Assembly: GCA_019749805.1 (NCBI GenBank)
Contig: JAIEPH010000062.1
Span: 45,911-109,910 of the forward strand
From: Mycobacteriaceae bacterium
Lineage (GTDB): Bacteria; Actinomycetota; Actinomycetes; Mycobacteriales; Mycobacteriaceae
Direction of reading: 5' to 3'
Length of the DNA: 64,000 nucleotides
In this document: positions 62,213 through 64,000 of the stretch, piece after piece
Position numbering within the stretch: the first letter of the stretch is position 1
Layout: each line of letters starts with the position of its first letter
Notes under the pieces: model-generated
What the model was told of the DNA's origin: nothing
The model's input: the letters and a program-made list of their open reading frames with translations, nothing else
Databases searched by the model: none
Position numbers and translations under genes: made by a program

Positions 62213-64000
62213 CTAAGCCACTCCGGGATCCGACGTCTGTTCGGGCGCGGCCAAGACATCGTCGATCTGGTACTTGTTCGCCGCGTCGACGGCGACCGAC
62301 TGATCGAGGTTGCCGTCCCGCGCCAGCCCCTCGAGCACCGCGACCGCAATCGACTCGGCATCGGTGTTGTAGTAGCGCCGAGCCGCCGGTCGGGTGTCGG
62401 AGAAGCCGAAGCCGTCGGTGCCCAGCGTGACGTAGGTGCCGGGCACCCACGGCCGGATCTGCTCGGGAACCGCGCGCATCCAGTCCGACACCGCGATGAC
62501 CGGCCCGACCGCGTCGGCCAGGGCCGTCGTGACGAACGGCGTGCCGGCTTCCCGGTCCGGGTGGCGCAGCCGCTGCTTCTCGATCGCCACGCCGTCGCGA
62601 TTGAGCTCATTCCAACTCGTCACCGACCACACATCGGCGGCGACGTCCCATTCGTCGGCCAACAGCTGCGCGGCGCGCAAAGCTTCGGGCATTGCGACAC
62701 CGGACGCCAGGATCTGAGCGGTGTGCGACCTCTTCTCCGGCGCGGGGCGGTACCGGTAGATACCGCGCAGCAGCGCATCGACGTCGATCCCCTCCGGTTC
62801 GGCCGGCTGCACATACGGCTCGTTGTAGATCGTGATGTAGAAGTACACGTTCTCCGGGTCCTCGCCGTACATCCGCGCAAGGCCGCTCTCCACGATGTAG
62901 GCGATTTCGTAGGCGAACGCCGGGTCGTAGGCCACCACTGCCGGATTGGACGACGCCAGCAGCAAGGAATGCCCGTCGGCGTGCTGCAGGCCCTCGCCGA
63001 CCAGCGTGGTGCGGCCCGCGGTGGCGCCGAGCACGAACCCGCGCGCCATCTGGTCGGCGGCGGCCCAGAAACTGTCGCCGGTGCGCTGGAAGCCGAACAT
63101 CGAATAGAAGATGTACAGCGGGATCATCGGCTCGTTGTGCGTCGCGTACGAGGTTCCCACCGCGGTGAACGACGCCGTCGAACCCGCCTCGTTGATGCCC
63201 TCGTGCAGGATCTGGCCGATTTCACTTTCCTTGTACGCCAACATCAATTCGGCGTCCACGGCCGTGTACAGCTGCCCGTTGCGGTTGTAGATCTTCAGGC
63301 TCGGGAACCACGAGTCCATGCCGAAGGTGCGTGCCTCGTCGGGAATGATGGGAACGATGCGCTTCCCGATCTCCTTGTCGCGCAACAGTTCCTTGAACGT
63401 CCGCACGGTCGCCATGGTGGTGGCGACCTCCTGGTTGCCCGAGCCCTTCTTCAGCGCCTTGTAGGTGTCGCGCGGAGGAAGGGGCAGGACCTTGGCGTGG
63501 GTGCGTCGCTCGGGCAGGAAGCCGCCCAATGCCCGCCGCCGCTCCAGCATGTAGCGGATCTCGGGCGCCTCCGGGCCGGGGTGGTAGTACGGCGGGAGGT
63601 AGGGATTCTCTTCGAGCTGTTCGTCGCTGACCGGAATGCGTTGTGCGTCACGGAAATACTTGAGGTCGGCCAGCGCGAGCTTCTTCATTTGGTGTGTGGC
63701 GTTGCGGCCCTGGAAGTGCGCGCCCAGCGAGTAACCCTTGATGGTCTTGGCCAGGATGACGGTCGGCTGGCCCTTGTGATCCATCGCTGCGCGATAGGCG
63801 GCGTACACCTTGCGGTAGTCGTGGCCGCCGCGCTTGAGGTTCCAGATCTCGGCGTCCGACATCTTCTCGACGAGCTGCTTGGTGCGCGGGTCGCGGCCGA
63901 AGAAGTGGTCGCGAACGTAGGCGCCGTCGTTGGCCTTGTAGGTCTGGTAGTCACCGTCGGGCGTGGTGTTCATCAGGTTCACCAGCGCGCCGTCGCGGTC
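62213..64000 (-). CDS. aceE: pyruvate dehydrogenase E1 component AceE (5' end outside window)
   Basis: Homodimeric PDH E1 sequence ([71 protein letters not shown]), open through the window end. Confidence 0.9.
   Translation of the reverse strand, partial: DRDGALVNLMNTTPDGDYQTYKANDGAYVRDHFFGRDPRTKQLVEKMSDAEIWNLKRGGHDYRKVYAAYRAAMDHKGQPTVILAKTIKGYSLGAHFQGRNATHQMKKLALADLKYFRDAQRIPVSDEQLEENPYLPPYYHPGPEAPEIRYMLERRRALGGFLPERRTHAKVLPLPPRDTYKALKKGSGNQEVATTMATVRTFKELLRDKEIGKRIVPIIPDEARTFGMDSWFPSLKIYNRNGQLYTAVDAELMLAYKESEIGQILHEGINEAGSTASFTAVGTSYATHNEPMIPLYIFYSMFGFQRTGDSFWAAADQMARGFVLGATAGRTTLVGEGLQHADGHSLLLASSNPAVVAYDPAFAYEIAYIVESGLARMYGEDPENVYFYITIYNEPYVQPAEPEGIDVDALLRGIYRYRPAPEKRSHTAQILASGVAMPEALRAAQLLADEWDVAADVWSVTSWNELNRDGVAIEKQRLRHPDREAGTPFVTTALADAVGPVIAVSDWMRAVPEQIRPWVPGTYVTLGTDGFGFSDTRPAARRYYNTDAESIAVAVLEGLARDGNLDQSVAVDAANKYQIDDVLAAPEQTSDPGVA

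Overview
The window is GC-rich, dense chromosomal DNA from a Mycolicibacterium/Mycobacterium-type actinobacterium. The genus is inferred from gene content, not from a search. Two stretches look like core mycobacterial chromosome. From 0.2 to 10.5 kb there is a VIT-family transporter, a MarR/MFS pair, an ECF transporter with fused S-A-A subunits plus EcfT, a TldD/TldE protease pair and an AhpD-like protein. From 43.3 to 64 kb there is an MBL hydrolase plus mscR, a LuxR/methyltransferase/homocysteine methyltransferase cluster, a beta-lactamase-like protein, DUF3145, a diacylglycerol kinase, an FAD oxidase, TetR-glpD, the FAS-II operon fabD-acpM-kasA-kasB-accD6, mabR and aceE (cut by the window end). 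Between them is more accessory material. The most notable part is a decayed insertion hotspot at an intact CAT-anticodon tRNA (10.5-13.3 kb), with a nitroreductase remnant, an IS481-type transposase stub, a degenerate 41-nt tRNA copy about 2.1 kb away and a gene-poor tail. Other observations include an ECF42-type sigma factor operon with YCII and AhpD-like genes, an internally deleted SDR pseudogene, a membrane-tethered Hsp70-like protein with a Pro-rich tail, a SABATH-like methyltransferase, regulator palindromes overlapping or abutting start codons, and an 18-bp sequence shared by hairpins at two convergent gene junctions. No CRISPR array, rRNA or intact mobile element was seen. All family assignments come from reading the translations and need profile searches to confirm.
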